This document shows, in pieces, positions 1 to 7,242 of a DNA stretch of 8,570 nucleotides. Every line of letters begins with the position of its first letter. The stretch's first letter is position 1. The notes below the pieces were generated by a model. It made no database searches, had not been told where the DNA came from, and saw only the letters and a list, made by a program, of their open reading frames with translations. The position numbers were made by a program, and so were the translations under genes. The DNA comes from Candidatus Collierbacteria bacterium CG_4_9_14_3_um_filter_43_16 (GTDB lineage: Bacteria > Patescibacteriota > Microgenomatia > UBA1400 > MFAQ01), in NCBI GenBank assembly GCA_002789895.1, contig PFUC01000086.1, forward strand, positions 1-8,570, in the 5' to 3' direction.

Positions 1-2237
1 TCGAACTGGACTAAGGTGGAGAGGATAGGGGCGATTAAAAAGGCTATGGCAATGTAAAGCCCTACGACGATGCCAGCTCCGATAATGATGCCTAGGGCAG
101 AGACGACGGCTATCTGAACAGATCTTCTGATAATAATTAATCCGCGTACAAAGGCTATACCTGCTGTGATGGCAACTGCTCCTCCGGCGGCGACCGGAAG
201 AATAAGATCTCTCGATCGAAATTTTTCACCCCAGCCCATTGACTGCCATACTTTATCCAAACCTTTTTTGGCTAATCCAATGGTGGCATCGACGACTGCA
301 GTTACAACCATAAGGACGGCACCGACAATTAGACTTAACCCAAAGGTCGAGATTCCAAGGGCTGCCGCGGCAGCGGCGATAGCAGATTCGGCGGCAACCA
401 TACCGGCCATCTTGGCGCCTTGTACACCAGCTTGTTTTGCTATTTCAACAATGAGCTTTTTAGCAACAGCGTCAATAAATTTTTTGGCCCCTTCTTTCAA
501 TCCTTCTTTGAGAATAAAGTTACCTAGTTTTTTGCTGGTGGCGCTACCGGCATATTTGAGAATGATATTTCCGGCATGTTGGCCAATCTTTTTATTGACC
601 CAAGCGTAGAGAGTGCCTTTGGGGTTAAGAATAAATTTGGTGGCAGATTGAACCAGTGGAGATTGTCGGTTGTAAAAATTGGTAATACTTTTGGAAATTC
701 CACCAAATGGTTTGGTGATGACTTTGTTTGTAATATCTTGGCCAAGTTTTCTAACTGGTTCAGGAATAATTTTGGTCGTTTGGGAGATTACGTCGGGAGA
801 CAATGCCTTTATGTTGGCGGAAATATCTTGGCCAAGTTTGGAGTCAGAATTGGGACCGACAATCTTATTAAGCTGGAAATGAACTTGTTGATAGACACTG
901 AGACCATACTGATTTCCGGCAATAAACTTATTGAGTTGTGAATTTGGATCGTTTCGGAGAGATTCAAGTTTTTCCGGAGTAAGGCCAAGACTAAGAAGGC
1001 GGACAGCCTCGGGACTAATGTTTCGGTTACCACTATTGGTAGTTTCTAAGGTAGCAACTGTTCGGGCACCGAGCCCCTCAGGACTTATTGATAGAGATAG
1101 CTTGGTGGGGTCTTCTTTACGAAGGATAGACTCGAGTTCGTTTTCGTGTAGCTGTAGTGGTGTGAATGGTGGTGGGGGGAGTTTGGCGTTGGGAATAGCC
1201 TTGAGAAGCTTGGCATGGATTGACTGTAGCTCGGCTTGAGCTTTGGTGGAGTCTTCGTATAAATCTTTAGGGTCGAGATATTTTTTCTTTAATTCTTCTT
1301 CAAATTTACTGACTGATTCTCGAAGTTTTGCCTCTGCTTCTTGATCGGCGAAGATAATTTGTTTTTCAAGTTCTTCAGCTTTATCGGAGAATGGTTCGAT
1401 CTCTTCAGCTTTTTGCCAGGCTTGAACAACAATATCTACCTGGTTGAGTGGAGAAGTGATGGTAATACCCTGGTTGACAAAAGCGAGCTGGGAAACAATA
1501 TTTAGATCATGGAAGTTGGTAAAGTCGACAGCACCTGTAACTCCCAAATATGTGAGATCCTCTACAGCGCGATGAATTTGTGATGGAGTTAAACCTATGC
1601 CTAGATTGGCAGCTTGTGCAATGATCGCTTGCTGAGCAAGTCTGTAAGTATTTTTATAAATGATGGCGGCTGATTCGGCTTTGGAGTCTATTGATTCGAC
1701 AAAGAATTGGTCATTTTTGAGGTTTTCAATTTCAGTCTGTCTTTTTCTTTCTGTTTCGTCGGTAATGAGGGCTAGACGATTTTCCCTAATAATTTCGGCA
1801 CGATGCCTTGTTTTCCAAGTTTTTCGGGCGCGTTTGACGGCGTCGGCGACGGTGTGGGTAGTGTCGGCTTCGAGTTTGTCAGCCTTAAGTTTGTCGGCTT
1901 CGAGTTCCTTAATGAGAGCTGCAATCGTTTCGGTGGGGACGGTGGAGTCTTCTTTCTCGGGAGTCTTTGTTTTTTTTACTTGCGGTTCCTCAGGTTCTGG
2001 TTTAGATAAATAATCGATAATCTGTTGAATCTCTCCAGGGGAGACTTCTTTTTGAAAACTGCTGGCAGTGACTTTATGACCAGCGTCTTTTCGAAAAAAC
2101 TGGTTGTAGTATCCAGCGCCGATACTAAACAGTCGAAGTGCCTCGGACCTATCACTGTCAGAGAGATCCTCTATTTTCTTTGGGAAATACAGTTGAATTT
2201 GTCCAAGTTCGTAGATTTCTGTCTCGTGATTGGCCAT
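1..2237 (-). CDS. Large T4SS-associated membrane protein (VirB6/TrbL-like candidate), C-terminus off the left edge
   Basis: This open frame starts at ATG 2237-2235, two bases after the virB4 stop, and continues through base 3 with no stop, giving 745 visible residues. Residues 1-90 are soluble and end in a Glu/Pro/Lys-rich linker. Residues 100-190 are highly charged and probably coiled coil, with a small LEADKLKAD-type repeat near 111-125. Residues 270-345 form a second charged helical stretch, followed by a proline-rich segment (353-360). Around 467-502 the motif KLGQDI occurs twice, exactly 30 residues apart. From about 610 the protein becomes Ala/Gly/Val-rich and hydrophobic, with likely membrane helices near 625-650, 678-703 and 708-740, so the visible part ends inside a membrane domain. 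Tight coupling to virB4 suggests a T4SS inner-membrane channel component. I recognise no family motif, so the VirB6/TrbL comparison rests on position and topology only. Confidence 0.8.
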   Translation of the reverse strand, partial: MANHETEIYELGQIQLYFPKKIEDLSDSDRSEALRLFSIGAGYYNQFFRKDAGHKVTASSFQKEVSPGEIQQIIDYLSKPEPEEPQVKKTKTPEKEDSTVPTETIAALIKELEADKLKADKLEADTTHTVADAVKRARKTWKTRHRAEIIRENRLALITDETERKRQTEIENLKNDQFFVESIDSKAESAAIIYKNTYRLAQQAIIAQAANLGIGLTPSQIHRAVEDLTYLGVTGAVDFTNFHDLNIVSQLAFVNQGITITSPLNQVDIVVQAWQKAEEIEPFSDKAEELEKQIIFADQEAEAKLRESVSKFEEELKKKYLDPKDLYEDSTKAQAELQSIHAKLLKAIPNAKLPPPPFTPLQLHENELESILRKEDPTKLSLSISPEGLGARTVATLETTNSGNRNISPEAVRLLSLGLTPEKLESLRNDPNSQLNKFIAGNQYGLSVYQQVHFQLNKIVGPNSDSKLGQDISANIKALSPDVISQTTKIIPEPVRKLGQDITNKVITKPFGGISKSITNFYNRQSPLVQSATKFILNPKGTLYAWVNKKIGQHAGNIILKYAGSATSKKLGNFILKEGLKEGAKKFIDAVAKKLIVEIAKQAGVQGAKMAGMVAAESAIAAAAAALGISTFGLSLIVGAVLMVVTAVVDATIGLAKKGLDKVWQSMGWGEKFRSRDLILPVAAGGAVAITAGIAFVRGLIIIRRSVQIAVVSALGIIIGAGIVVGLYIAIAFLIAPILSTLVQF
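732..839 (-). repeat. Internal direct repeat in the large membrane protein gene
   Basis: An identical 18-base string, aatatcttggccaagttt, occurs at 732-749 and 822-839, exactly 90 bases apart. It encodes the KLGQDI motif twice, 30 residues apart, within an amphipathic region ahead of the membrane domain. The residues between are only loosely similar, so this is either a diverged 30-residue duplication or a short repeated motif. Confidence 0.6.
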
Positions 2238-2238
2238 G

Positions 2239-2259
2239 GTTAGGGGTTAGTTGGCTCAG
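2239..2259. repeat. Short degenerate heptanucleotide array at the virB4 stop / next start
   Basis: Three heptamers in phase run across the virB4 stop codon, including gttaggg and gttagtt, with a diverged third unit. On the coding strand they encode the last residues EPTNP and the stop. The array belongs to the same GTKNNNR family as the arrays elsewhere in the window, but it is the weakest example. Confidence 0.45.
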
Positions 2260-5200
2260 TGATTTCTTGAGGGTGGTCTTGGGAGGCGGCCTCGGCGGCG
2301 GCTTGGAGTTCAGCCTGTTTTTTGCGCTCAAGAATTTCGGCCGGTTTGCTGGTAGCTAGAGCGTGTTCGTCGGCTGAGGAAATAATTTTGATGGCCACGT
2401 GATTCATACCGGCAAAGAAAATTCCTTCACCGACTCCGGCGGAAAGAAGCAACTGTTTCTCACCCTGAGAAAGATAAAAGGTTTCGGAGATCTGATTGAT
2501 GGCGGCGGAGGATTGTTTGAGTAAAAGTTTAAGAGCCGAGTTGGTAATGATGGCTTTGCCATAGGCCGAACCAAGAAAGTCGTCAACATTTTGTGAAATG
2601 ATGGACACACCGAAGTAATACTTACGTGCGCGTTTAACAAAACCTTGGAGTATTTTGGCAGAATCTTCATAGCGCATAAGATACCAGGCCTCATCAACAA
2701 CAAGGATTCTTTTCCGCAAATTTTTCCTAACCTCATTCCAGACAAAGTCCAAAATCATAAACATGACGATAGGACGAATCTCGTCTGCCGTATCACGAAG
2801 AGTAAAGACGGTAATGGGAGCATTGATATCGATATTGCTTTGCTGATCAAAAATACCCTTGACGGCGCCCATGACAAAACGCTCGAGTCTAGCTGACAAT
2901 GTTTTACTGACGGCTTCTTCCATGCCGATAAGAGAGCGATAGAGATCTTCCATTCGGGGGGGTTCCAGAGTGTGAGTGGTGGGATCTTCGGTAATGCCTT
3001 TTTGGCGATAAGTGAGGACGAGAGCCCGGTTCATGGTAGCTTCTTCGATGGGATCCATTTGACCAATCATAATTTTCAGAAGAGACATGAGAAAAAGGTA
3101 TTTGTAGCCCATTTCATCTTCGGTACTTTCCTTAGGGCGGGCAATTTGAAATGGATTAATTTTATGCGAGGCACTGGCCGAGAAGGAGAGATAGTTGCCT
3201 CCGACGGATTTGGTAACCATCTCGTATTCATTTTCAGGATCAAGAATGATAACTTGACAATCAAACATGAGCGAACGGAGAATCTCGAGCTTGACGGCGT
3301 AAGAGTTGTGAACAAACATGCCTCCAAAGCCGGCAAGGAAAACTTCGTTATTGACCGTCAAATCATAGACAAAGGAATGTTTGCTTTTTAATTTAGTGAT
3401 TTTGACAATAGGATCCCAGTATAGTTCTGACTGTGCGAGTGTTGCTAGACGATGGAGAATGATTTCAGCTTTTTTAACGTTATCCTGAATCTCAAGATAT
3501 TTTTTTAGTAAATGTTGACTACCTTTTTTACTTTTAGTTCCCTTATTTGCCAAATCTTGCCAATGGGGAAGACTAATTAGTTCAAAGACATATTTCTCTT
3601 GATTATTGATGGTCTGAATACGGATTTTTATTGTATCTATGAGCTTTTGTAACTCGGTCGGTGTTGGTCTAAAGGCTCCGTTTTTGATATCAATCAGTTT
3701 TTGTGGTGCCCCGACTTTACCGGGAGAGAGTAGTTGATATATTTCTGAGAGTGGTTGTTTAAGATTGGGGATAATATCATCGTTAGGATTGGCCTTTTTG
3801 TTTAAGATTGAATTTAATTTGTCTTTTTTGCGTGTGAGGTTAAAATTAATGTGTTGGGCAAAAAGGGATAGATCCTTTTGTCCAGAAACGGTGAGTTGGT
3901 AGTATGTACCTCCAAGAGGATTTGTATTAGTAGCTCTTTTGAATTTTGGTGTGATTCTAGCAATGATGCCGAAGTTAAAGAGTAAGTAGGCAATATCTGA
4001 AACTAATTGTTTTGATTTCGTAGTACAGGTAACCTCATGATTTTCAACGCAACCATCACCGTCGTAGTATGACCGTAGGAAAGCGGCTTTGGATTGATTT
4101 GGTTGAGAAAAAAGTGTGCTGGGGATTTTTTTGGTGCTGGACTTTCCAAAGCATTTATCAAGTTTGAGTTTTCTAATCAGAGGCTTTGAATTAATGGAGA
4201 CCCCTTTGACAATATGATGATTGTTTAGTGGAACAGTTTTGAAATTGAGTTTATCACAGAGAAAATTGACGCGGTCAATTACCTCCCGTTCCATATTGTT
4301 AATATAAACTGAGTATTCAGTACTGCAACCTTCGGCAATGTAATAGCCAATTAGTTCGTAATAGAAGGACGGGTGTTTGGTGGTGCTAGAAGTTGATTCT
4401 TGTATGAGACGGGGAAGTGGAATATAGTCACCTGTTTTAATAGTGTCTCCTTTAACCACCTGAATCTGAGCATTATTTAAAGTCAGCATATTGTGGTCTG
4501 CTGTGGTTGTGATCATTCTGCCTGACTTGGTTGTGAACCTGTAAAGGTGAGGAGGGGCGTCTTTTTTGGCCGCAACAGTGACAACAGACCAGCCCCCTTT
4601 CAGGGTGCGGGGATTAAAAGAATAGACTTTAATACCCGGATTGATAGTACCAATCATTTCGTTGTTAAGTTTGGTAGAGCCTTTTTGCTGAATGATTTTT
4701 TCGACAAGAGGACCAATTTTGGTTCTTTTGACCTCGTTGGCGGAATTTTTTATGAGAACGGTTTCGTTATAAGCTACGCTTTTTCCCGCGCCTGAAGTAG
4801 CGAGGATTAGCATGTTGGCGTTCTCTAATGAAAATCGGTCAAAAATGACAAGGGAGTCATTGTGAGCATTGACGCCATAAAGAATGCCTTGGTTGTCGGA
4901 GAGTTCGGATGAAGTAAAAGGGAAGGTGGTGGATAAGGCTGTGGTATCCATATTCCTTGTGAGCATGAGTTTGTCCTTGCAGTAAGGGAGGGTACTTTTG
5001 AAAGCATCTTCCATAGAGAGAGAAGCAATCTTGCTGATGATCAATAGGGAAGCCAGCATGGATTGGATTTGGGCAGTAGAGGTATCGAGCTCTTTTTCCG
5101 ATTCTGCCGAAATACTTATGTAGAGTGAGAATTGGAAAAATTTTTCGGCTCCTTTGACAAGCTGTGACTGAAGAACTTTAGCATCTTCAAGACCTGCTTC

Positions 5201-5626
5201 GGTAGCGGCTCTGGGAATACGACCACGCTCAATATCGGTGTTTATTTCGGCTTCCATTTCGGCGATGCGCCGACGGAGACTATCGAGGGTATCTTTGGAG
5301 TCACTTGGGTAAACAAACATAGAAATATCTAGAGAGTGGTTGAAGTTGATCAGTGGAGAAAGCCAGTTGGCAGAGACGTAGCGGGGATAGCCGGTAACAA
5401 AAAGAGTACGAATGTAGACGTCGTCTATTTTGATATGAGAAAAATCTACTTCAATAGCAGATGGTGCAATAATGTCTTGGATCGATTGGCTAGAAGTGGC
5501 GGATTTTCCATCTGAGGGAGTTGTTGGTTGTTGGTTATTAGTTATTGGATTTGAGGGTATAGAAACAGAGTCTGGAGCAGAAGAAGTGCTGTTTTTTTTG
5601 CCAAGAGAAAAAAGGTTCAAAGCCAT
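2240..5626 (-). CDS. virB4: VirB4-family T4SS motor ATPase interrupted by a P-loop intein
   Basis: This encodes an 1128-residue precursor of the VirB4 ATPase that powers T4SS assembly and substrate transfer at the cytoplasmic membrane. Residues 1-55 are a Ser/Pro/Thr/Asn low-complexity leader. Residues 58-270 match a VirB4/TraC N-terminal domain. Walker A is ATSGAGK at 276-282, completed by a Ser supplied from either side of the intein (283-774). Extein sequence resumes at Ser775 with SYAVKLEILRS, then IILDPENEYE (793-802) and Walker B ILVVDEAW (974-981). Downstream motifs include SIISQNVDDF (1008-1017). Removing 492 intein residues leaves 636, a normal VirB4 size. The ATG at 5626 has no Shine-Dalgarno sequence, but a TATACT box ends 6 bases upstream. 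It lies 28 bases after the TraC-like gene and 2 bases before the next gene, so cotranscription is likely. The C-terminal tail is Ala/Glu/Gln-rich. Confidence 0.95.
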   Translation of the reverse strand: MALNLFSLGKKNSTSSAPDSVSIPSNPITNNQQPTTPSDGKSATSSQSIQDIIAPSAIEVDFSHIKIDDVYIRTLFVTGYPRYVSANWLSPLINFNHSLDISMFVYPSDSKDTLDSLRRRIAEMEAEINTDIERGRIPRAATEAGLEDAKVLQSQLVKGAEKFFQFSLYISISAESEKELDTSTAQIQSMLASLLIISKIASLSMEDAFKSTLPYCKDKLMLTRNMDTTALSTTFPFTSSELSDNQGILYGVNAHNDSLVIFDRFSLENANMLILATSGAGKSVAYNETVLIKNSANEVKRTKIGPLVEKIIQQKGSTKLNNEMIGTINPGIKVYSFNPRTLKGGWSVVTVAAKKDAPPHLYRFTTKSGRMITTTADHNMLTLNNAQIQVVKGDTIKTGDYIPLPRLIQESTSSTTKHPSFYYELIGYYIAEGCSTEYSVYINNMEREVIDRVNFLCDKLNFKTVPLNNHHIVKGVSINSKPLIRKLKLDKCFGKSSTKKIPSTLFSQPNQSKAAFLRSYYDGDGCVENHEVTCTTKSKQLVSDIAYLLFNFGIIARITPKFKRATNTNPLGGTYYQLTVSGQKDLSLFAQHINFNLTRKKDKLNSILNKKANPNDDIIPNLKQPLSEIYQLLSPGKVGAPQKLIDIKNGAFRPTPTELQKLIDTIKIRIQTINNQEKYVFELISLPHWQDLANKGTKSKKGSQHLLKKYLEIQDNVKKAEIILHRLATLAQSELYWDPIVKITKLKSKHSFVYDLTVNNEVFLAGFGGMFVHNSYAVKLEILRSLMFDCQVIILDPENEYEMVTKSVGGNYLSFSASASHKINPFQIARPKESTEDEMGYKYLFLMSLLKIMIGQMDPIEEATMNRALVLTYRQKGITEDPTTHTLEPPRMEDLYRSLIGMEEAVSKTLSARLERFVMGAVKGIFDQQSNIDINAPITVFTLRDTADEIRPIVMFMILDFVWNEVRKNLRKRILVVDEAWYLMRYEDSAKILQGFVKRARKYYFGVSIISQNVDDFLGSAYGKAIITNSALKLLLKQSSAAINQISETFYLSQGEKQLLLSAGVGEGIFFAGMNHVAIKIISSADEHALATSKPAEILERKKQAELQAAAEAASQDHPQEITEPTNP
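3305..4780 (-). other. Intein with LAGLIDADG homing endonuclease, inserted in VirB4 Walker A
   Basis: This in-frame 492-residue insertion covers residues 283-774 of the VirB4 precursor. Block A is SVAYNETVL, with Ser as first residue. Block B is TTADHNML, with His378. The endonuclease has two LAGLIDADG motifs: LIGYYIAEG (425-433, acidic Glu432) and LRSYYDGDG (517-525, acidic Asp524). Both metal-binding acids are present, so the nuclease may be active. About 200 residues follow, partly helical and of unclear role. The end is VYDLTV (753-758), then FVHN, giving penultimate His773 and terminal Asn774, with Ser775 as the +1 nucleophile. Block F has Glu761 near the position where a His is common. 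Excision rejoins GAGK with SYAVKLE, the VirB4 consensus. A sampled line here (3841-3900) is about 38% GC against 50% in an extein line (3001-3060), in keeping with separate ancestry but based on single lines. Confidence 0.93.
5520..5547. repeat. Heptanucleotide array in the VirB4 N-terminal linker
   Basis: There are four tandem 7-base units in strict phase: two copies of gttgttg, then gttatta, then gttattg. On the coding (minus) strand they encode the low-complexity linker PITNNQQPTT of VirB4, ahead of the first recognisable domain residues. Seven is not a multiple of three, so the peptide period is seven residues. Confidence 0.8.
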
Positions 5627-5632
5627 GATTTA

Positions 5633-5638
5633 AGTATA
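5633..5638 (-). promoter_or_regulatory. Possible internal -10 box giving a leaderless virB4 transcript
   Basis: The minus strand reads TATACT followed by exactly six bases and then the virB4 ATG. Transcription would start at or next to the A of the start codon. No convincing -35 is visible. The same six-base spacing is seen before the DUF6922-like gene at 7359. Confidence 0.33.
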
Positions 5639-5654
5639 ACCGACATAATAGGTT

Positions 5655-6305
5655 TTAGGAGGCGTTGGATCTGCCCGGGGTGATGGCTTGAGTGACACTG
5701 CCTTGATTGTAGATAGTGTAAAACAGAGTTACTAATTCGCTCGTTGTAAGCTGACTTGCCTTGAGGCCAATCCTAGCGAACTGGCGAATAATGTGGTCGC
5801 GTCTGGGGTAGAGAGCCATGGAAGCTTTTTCTTCAATATAAGCTAAGTCGAAAGGAGGTTTTTGAGAGGATTTAGACAATGGACTGAAAGTGGATTTGGT
5901 GACACCCAATTCAATAGCAGAAAAAGAAACAATGACATAAAACTTTTTCTCCAGAACACGGTTTTCTTTAACGAGAGATTTGACAAACTGACGGTAGGAA
6001 AGGAGCTGTTCTTTGACTTTTTGGGAGGGAGTAATCTGAATACGATTGTCCAATAGATTAATATAATCGGAAATATTTTTTCGTTGTGATCGGATAAGTA
6101 TTTGAATTGAGAAGGAGAGTGAGTTCAGTAGACCGGCATAACCATAGATGGTGGCGTCTTGTTCTTCTTCGGAAAGTAGATTGAAGTTGATAGCGGTGGT
6201 TTTGAGAACTAGAGAACAAGAACCATCTTTCAAAAATACGAGGTGATTCTTGATTGTATAAATGTCGAGACTTTCCTGTGTCGAGGATTTGATGTTTTCA
6301 GACAT
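5655..6305 (-). CDS. TraC-like small protein upstream of VirB4
   Basis: This 216-residue soluble protein has no signal peptide or obvious membrane helix. Residues 13-75 (DIYTIKNHLVFLKDGSCSLV onward) have the alternating beta-strand and helix pattern seen at the start of VirB4/TraC-type proteins. They are followed by a Lys/Arg-rich helical part (75-120), a strand KFYVIVSFSA (121-130), a Ser/Lys-rich loop (137-150) and a C-terminal helical bundle. I recognise this as the TraC-like protein that commonly precedes VirB4 in Patescibacteria. No Walker motif is present, so it is not itself an ATPase. It probably acts as a detached N-terminal partner of VirB4 in the T4SS base. The start at ATG 6305 follows the PrgI gene by 31 bases. 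It has no Shine-Dalgarno sequence, and a TATAAT box lies 14 bases upstream. Confidence 0.82.
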   Translation of the reverse strand: MSENIKSSTQESLDIYTIKNHLVFLKDGSCSLVLKTTAINFNLLSEEEQDATIYGYAGLLNSLSFSIQILIRSQRKNISDYINLLDNRIQITPSQKVKEQLLSYRQFVKSLVKENRVLEKKFYVIVSFSAIELGVTKSTFSPLSKSSQKPPFDLAYIEEKASMALYPRRDHIIRQFARIGLKASQLTTSELVTLFYTIYNQGSVTQAITPGRSNAS

Positions 6306-6309
6306 ATTA

Positions 6310-6346
6310 GTGCGAAGTGATTATAGTGCTGGGTTATTAGATTGCT
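6310..6346. repeat. Heptanucleotide array between the PrgI gene and the TraC-like gene
   Basis: The units gtgcgaa and gtgatta are followed, after a 2-base slip, by gtgctgg, gttatta and gattgct. The array covers the PrgI stop codon (6339-6337) and most of the 31-base intergenic gap. It also contains the TATAAT box before the TraC-like gene. Confidence 0.65.
6320..6325 (-). promoter_or_regulatory. Possible internal -10 box before the TraC-like gene
   Basis: The minus strand reads TATAAT, 14 bases ahead of the start codon at 6305. No good -35 is visible at the right distance, so any promoter would be weak. The box overlaps the heptanucleotide array and could be a by-product of it. Confidence 0.3.
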
Positions 6347-7236
6347 TGAATTTTAAGAGGTCGAATTATGGCTCCAGAAAGATCGAGAGAGTAGGGAGAG
6401 AAAGAAAAGCCTTCCTTTTCGGCGAGGATTTGATAGAGGCCATTTTCCAGAGGACGGGCAAACATAAATTGACCAAGTTTGTTACTCTTGGTGGCTCGAG
6501 AAGTAAGACCGTTGTGTTGGATTTCCACCAAAACTCCATCAAGAATTTTACCTTCGGGCGTAAGTGTCAAACCGACGAGAGTATTGGGGGTGGTGGGGGT
6601 GAAGGGGATGGGGAGTTGGGCTATTTGGGGAGTGATTGGTTCAGGGTTGTTGGTTGTTGGTTCTTGTGTGGCTGGCATTGGAGTGGAGGCTGGGGTAGAG
6701 TCTGCAGATAGGTCGGTCGAAATGACGGATGCTGGAGTGGTCATAACGGATTCCGGTAGAGGAGCATTTGGGGTGATGATGACAGGAGTAATGGAAACGG
6801 GGGGAGTGATTGGTTCAGGGTTATTGGTTATTGGTTCAGGAGGTGTAGCGGTGGTGCCGGTAGAGAGCTCAATACGGGCGTTGGAGACAGCTTGAGTGCC
6901 TATAAGGGGACCGGTGGAGAGAGACATATCTTCAGACACTTCCTTGGATTTTTTCCAGACGTATTGAGTGGGTGAGTAAATGGAGCGGATAAAGGCGATG
7001 ATCCAGACATCGAGAGAGCGACCCTGAACGGGGATGAAAGCCATACCCACTCCCAGAACAATAAAAATAAAGGAAAGGGGGTATTTGAAGAAAAAAGGTA
7101 AAGGCAGACTATAAACGACGATAGCCAAAACGATGGATACTCCAAGTGAAGCGAACTGCTTGATGGTCATGTCACCGATCAAGCGGAAGCGGTAGGAGCT
7201 GATGTCCTGTGGTAGTGGATGTTGTTGAATGGCCAT
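6337..7236 (-). CDS. prgI: PrgI-family T4SS membrane protein with C-terminal carboxypeptidase-regulatory-like domain
   Basis: This 299-residue protein appears to be the first gene of the T4SS operon. Residues 1-95 match the PrgI family: HPLPQDISSYRFRLIGDMT, two closely spaced membrane helices (about 28-48 and 52-70), then a conserved-looking amphipathic stretch, SLDVWIIAFIRSIYSPTQY (74-92). Residues 100-217 are a long Pro/Thr/Ser linker. It contains EPITNNPEPITPP (134-146) and a near copy, EPTTNNPEPITPQ (192-204). Residues 218-297 resemble a carboxypeptidase-regulatory-like beta sandwich, with motifs TPEGKILDGVLVEI, KSNKLGQFMFARPLENGLYQI and EKEGFSFSP. PrgI proteins accompany VirB4 in Gram-positive-type conjugation systems as inner-membrane components. 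The extra beta domain may project from the membrane to contact the wall or a partner cell, which is inference. The ATG at 7236 has no Shine-Dalgarno sequence. A TATACT promoter box lies about 50 bases upstream. Confidence 0.88.
   Translation of the reverse strand: MAIQQHPLPQDISSYRFRLIGDMTIKQFASLGVSIVLAIVVYSLPLPFFFKYPLSFIFIVLGVGMAFIPVQGRSLDVWIIAFIRSIYSPTQYVWKKSKEVSEDMSLSTGPLIGTQAVSNARIELSTGTTATPPEPITNNPEPITPPVSITPVIITPNAPLPESVMTTPASVISTDLSADSTPASTPMPATQEPTTNNPEPITPQIAQLPIPFTPTTPNTLVGLTLTPEGKILDGVLVEIQHNGLTSRATKSNKLGQFMFARPLENGLYQILAEKEGFSFSPYSLDLSGAIIRPLKIQAI
6627..6837. repeat. Imperfect 37-bp direct repeat pair within the PrgI gene
   Basis: Bases 6627-6663 and 6801-6837 match at 35 of 37 positions, the two differences being g versus a. 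The pair lies 174 bases apart, equal to 58 codons, so the reading frame is kept. Both copies start with ggggagtgattggttcaggg and contain the heptanucleotide units. The 58-residue spacing suggests a linker duplication or copying of the array. Confidence 0.85.
6632..6666. repeat. Heptanucleotide array in the PrgI linker, copy 1
   Basis: Five heptamers lie in phase. They include gtgattg, gttcagg, two adjacent gttgttg and gttcttg. On the coding strand they encode the linker EPTTNNPEPIT of the PrgI-family protein. Confidence 0.8.
6806..6840. repeat. Heptanucleotide array in the PrgI linker, copy 2
   Basis: Five heptamers lie in phase. They include gtgattg, gttcagg twice and gttattg twice. On the coding strand they encode EPITNNPEPIT in the PrgI linker, nearly the same peptide as copy 1. 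Confidence 0.8.
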
Positions 7237-7242
7237 GGCTTG

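Noticed and set aside
166..1239. Plus-strand open frames at 166-609, 576-941 and 931-1239
   Set aside because: They lie antisense to the large membrane protein gene, whose single uninterrupted frame has sensible domain composition. The plus-strand products are low-complexity and lack recognisable motifs.
1660..2359. Plus-strand open frames at 1660-2013, 2025-2243 and 2138-2359
   Set aside because: They mirror the coiled-coil coding region and the virB4 end. Their Ser/Phe/Val-rich products are typical of antisense reading of Lys/Glu/Ala-rich genes.
3305..4780. Free-standing homing endonuclease gene or group I intron
   Set aside because: The segment is one continuous frame with virB4 and has the N- and C-terminal splicing blocks, ending in His-Asn before Ser. 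This fits an intein, not an intron.
6632..6840. CRISPR array or satellite from the repeated GGTTRTT units
   Set aside because: The units are 7 bases with no regular spacers, are degenerate, and partly encode in-frame linker peptide. This does not fit a CRISPR repeat-spacer layout.
6262..6895. Plus-strand Gly/Val-rich frames opposite the PrgI gene
   Set aside because: These are antisense to the Pro/Thr linker, where proline and threonine codons read as glycine and valine-type codons on the other strand. The minus frame carries the real family motifs.
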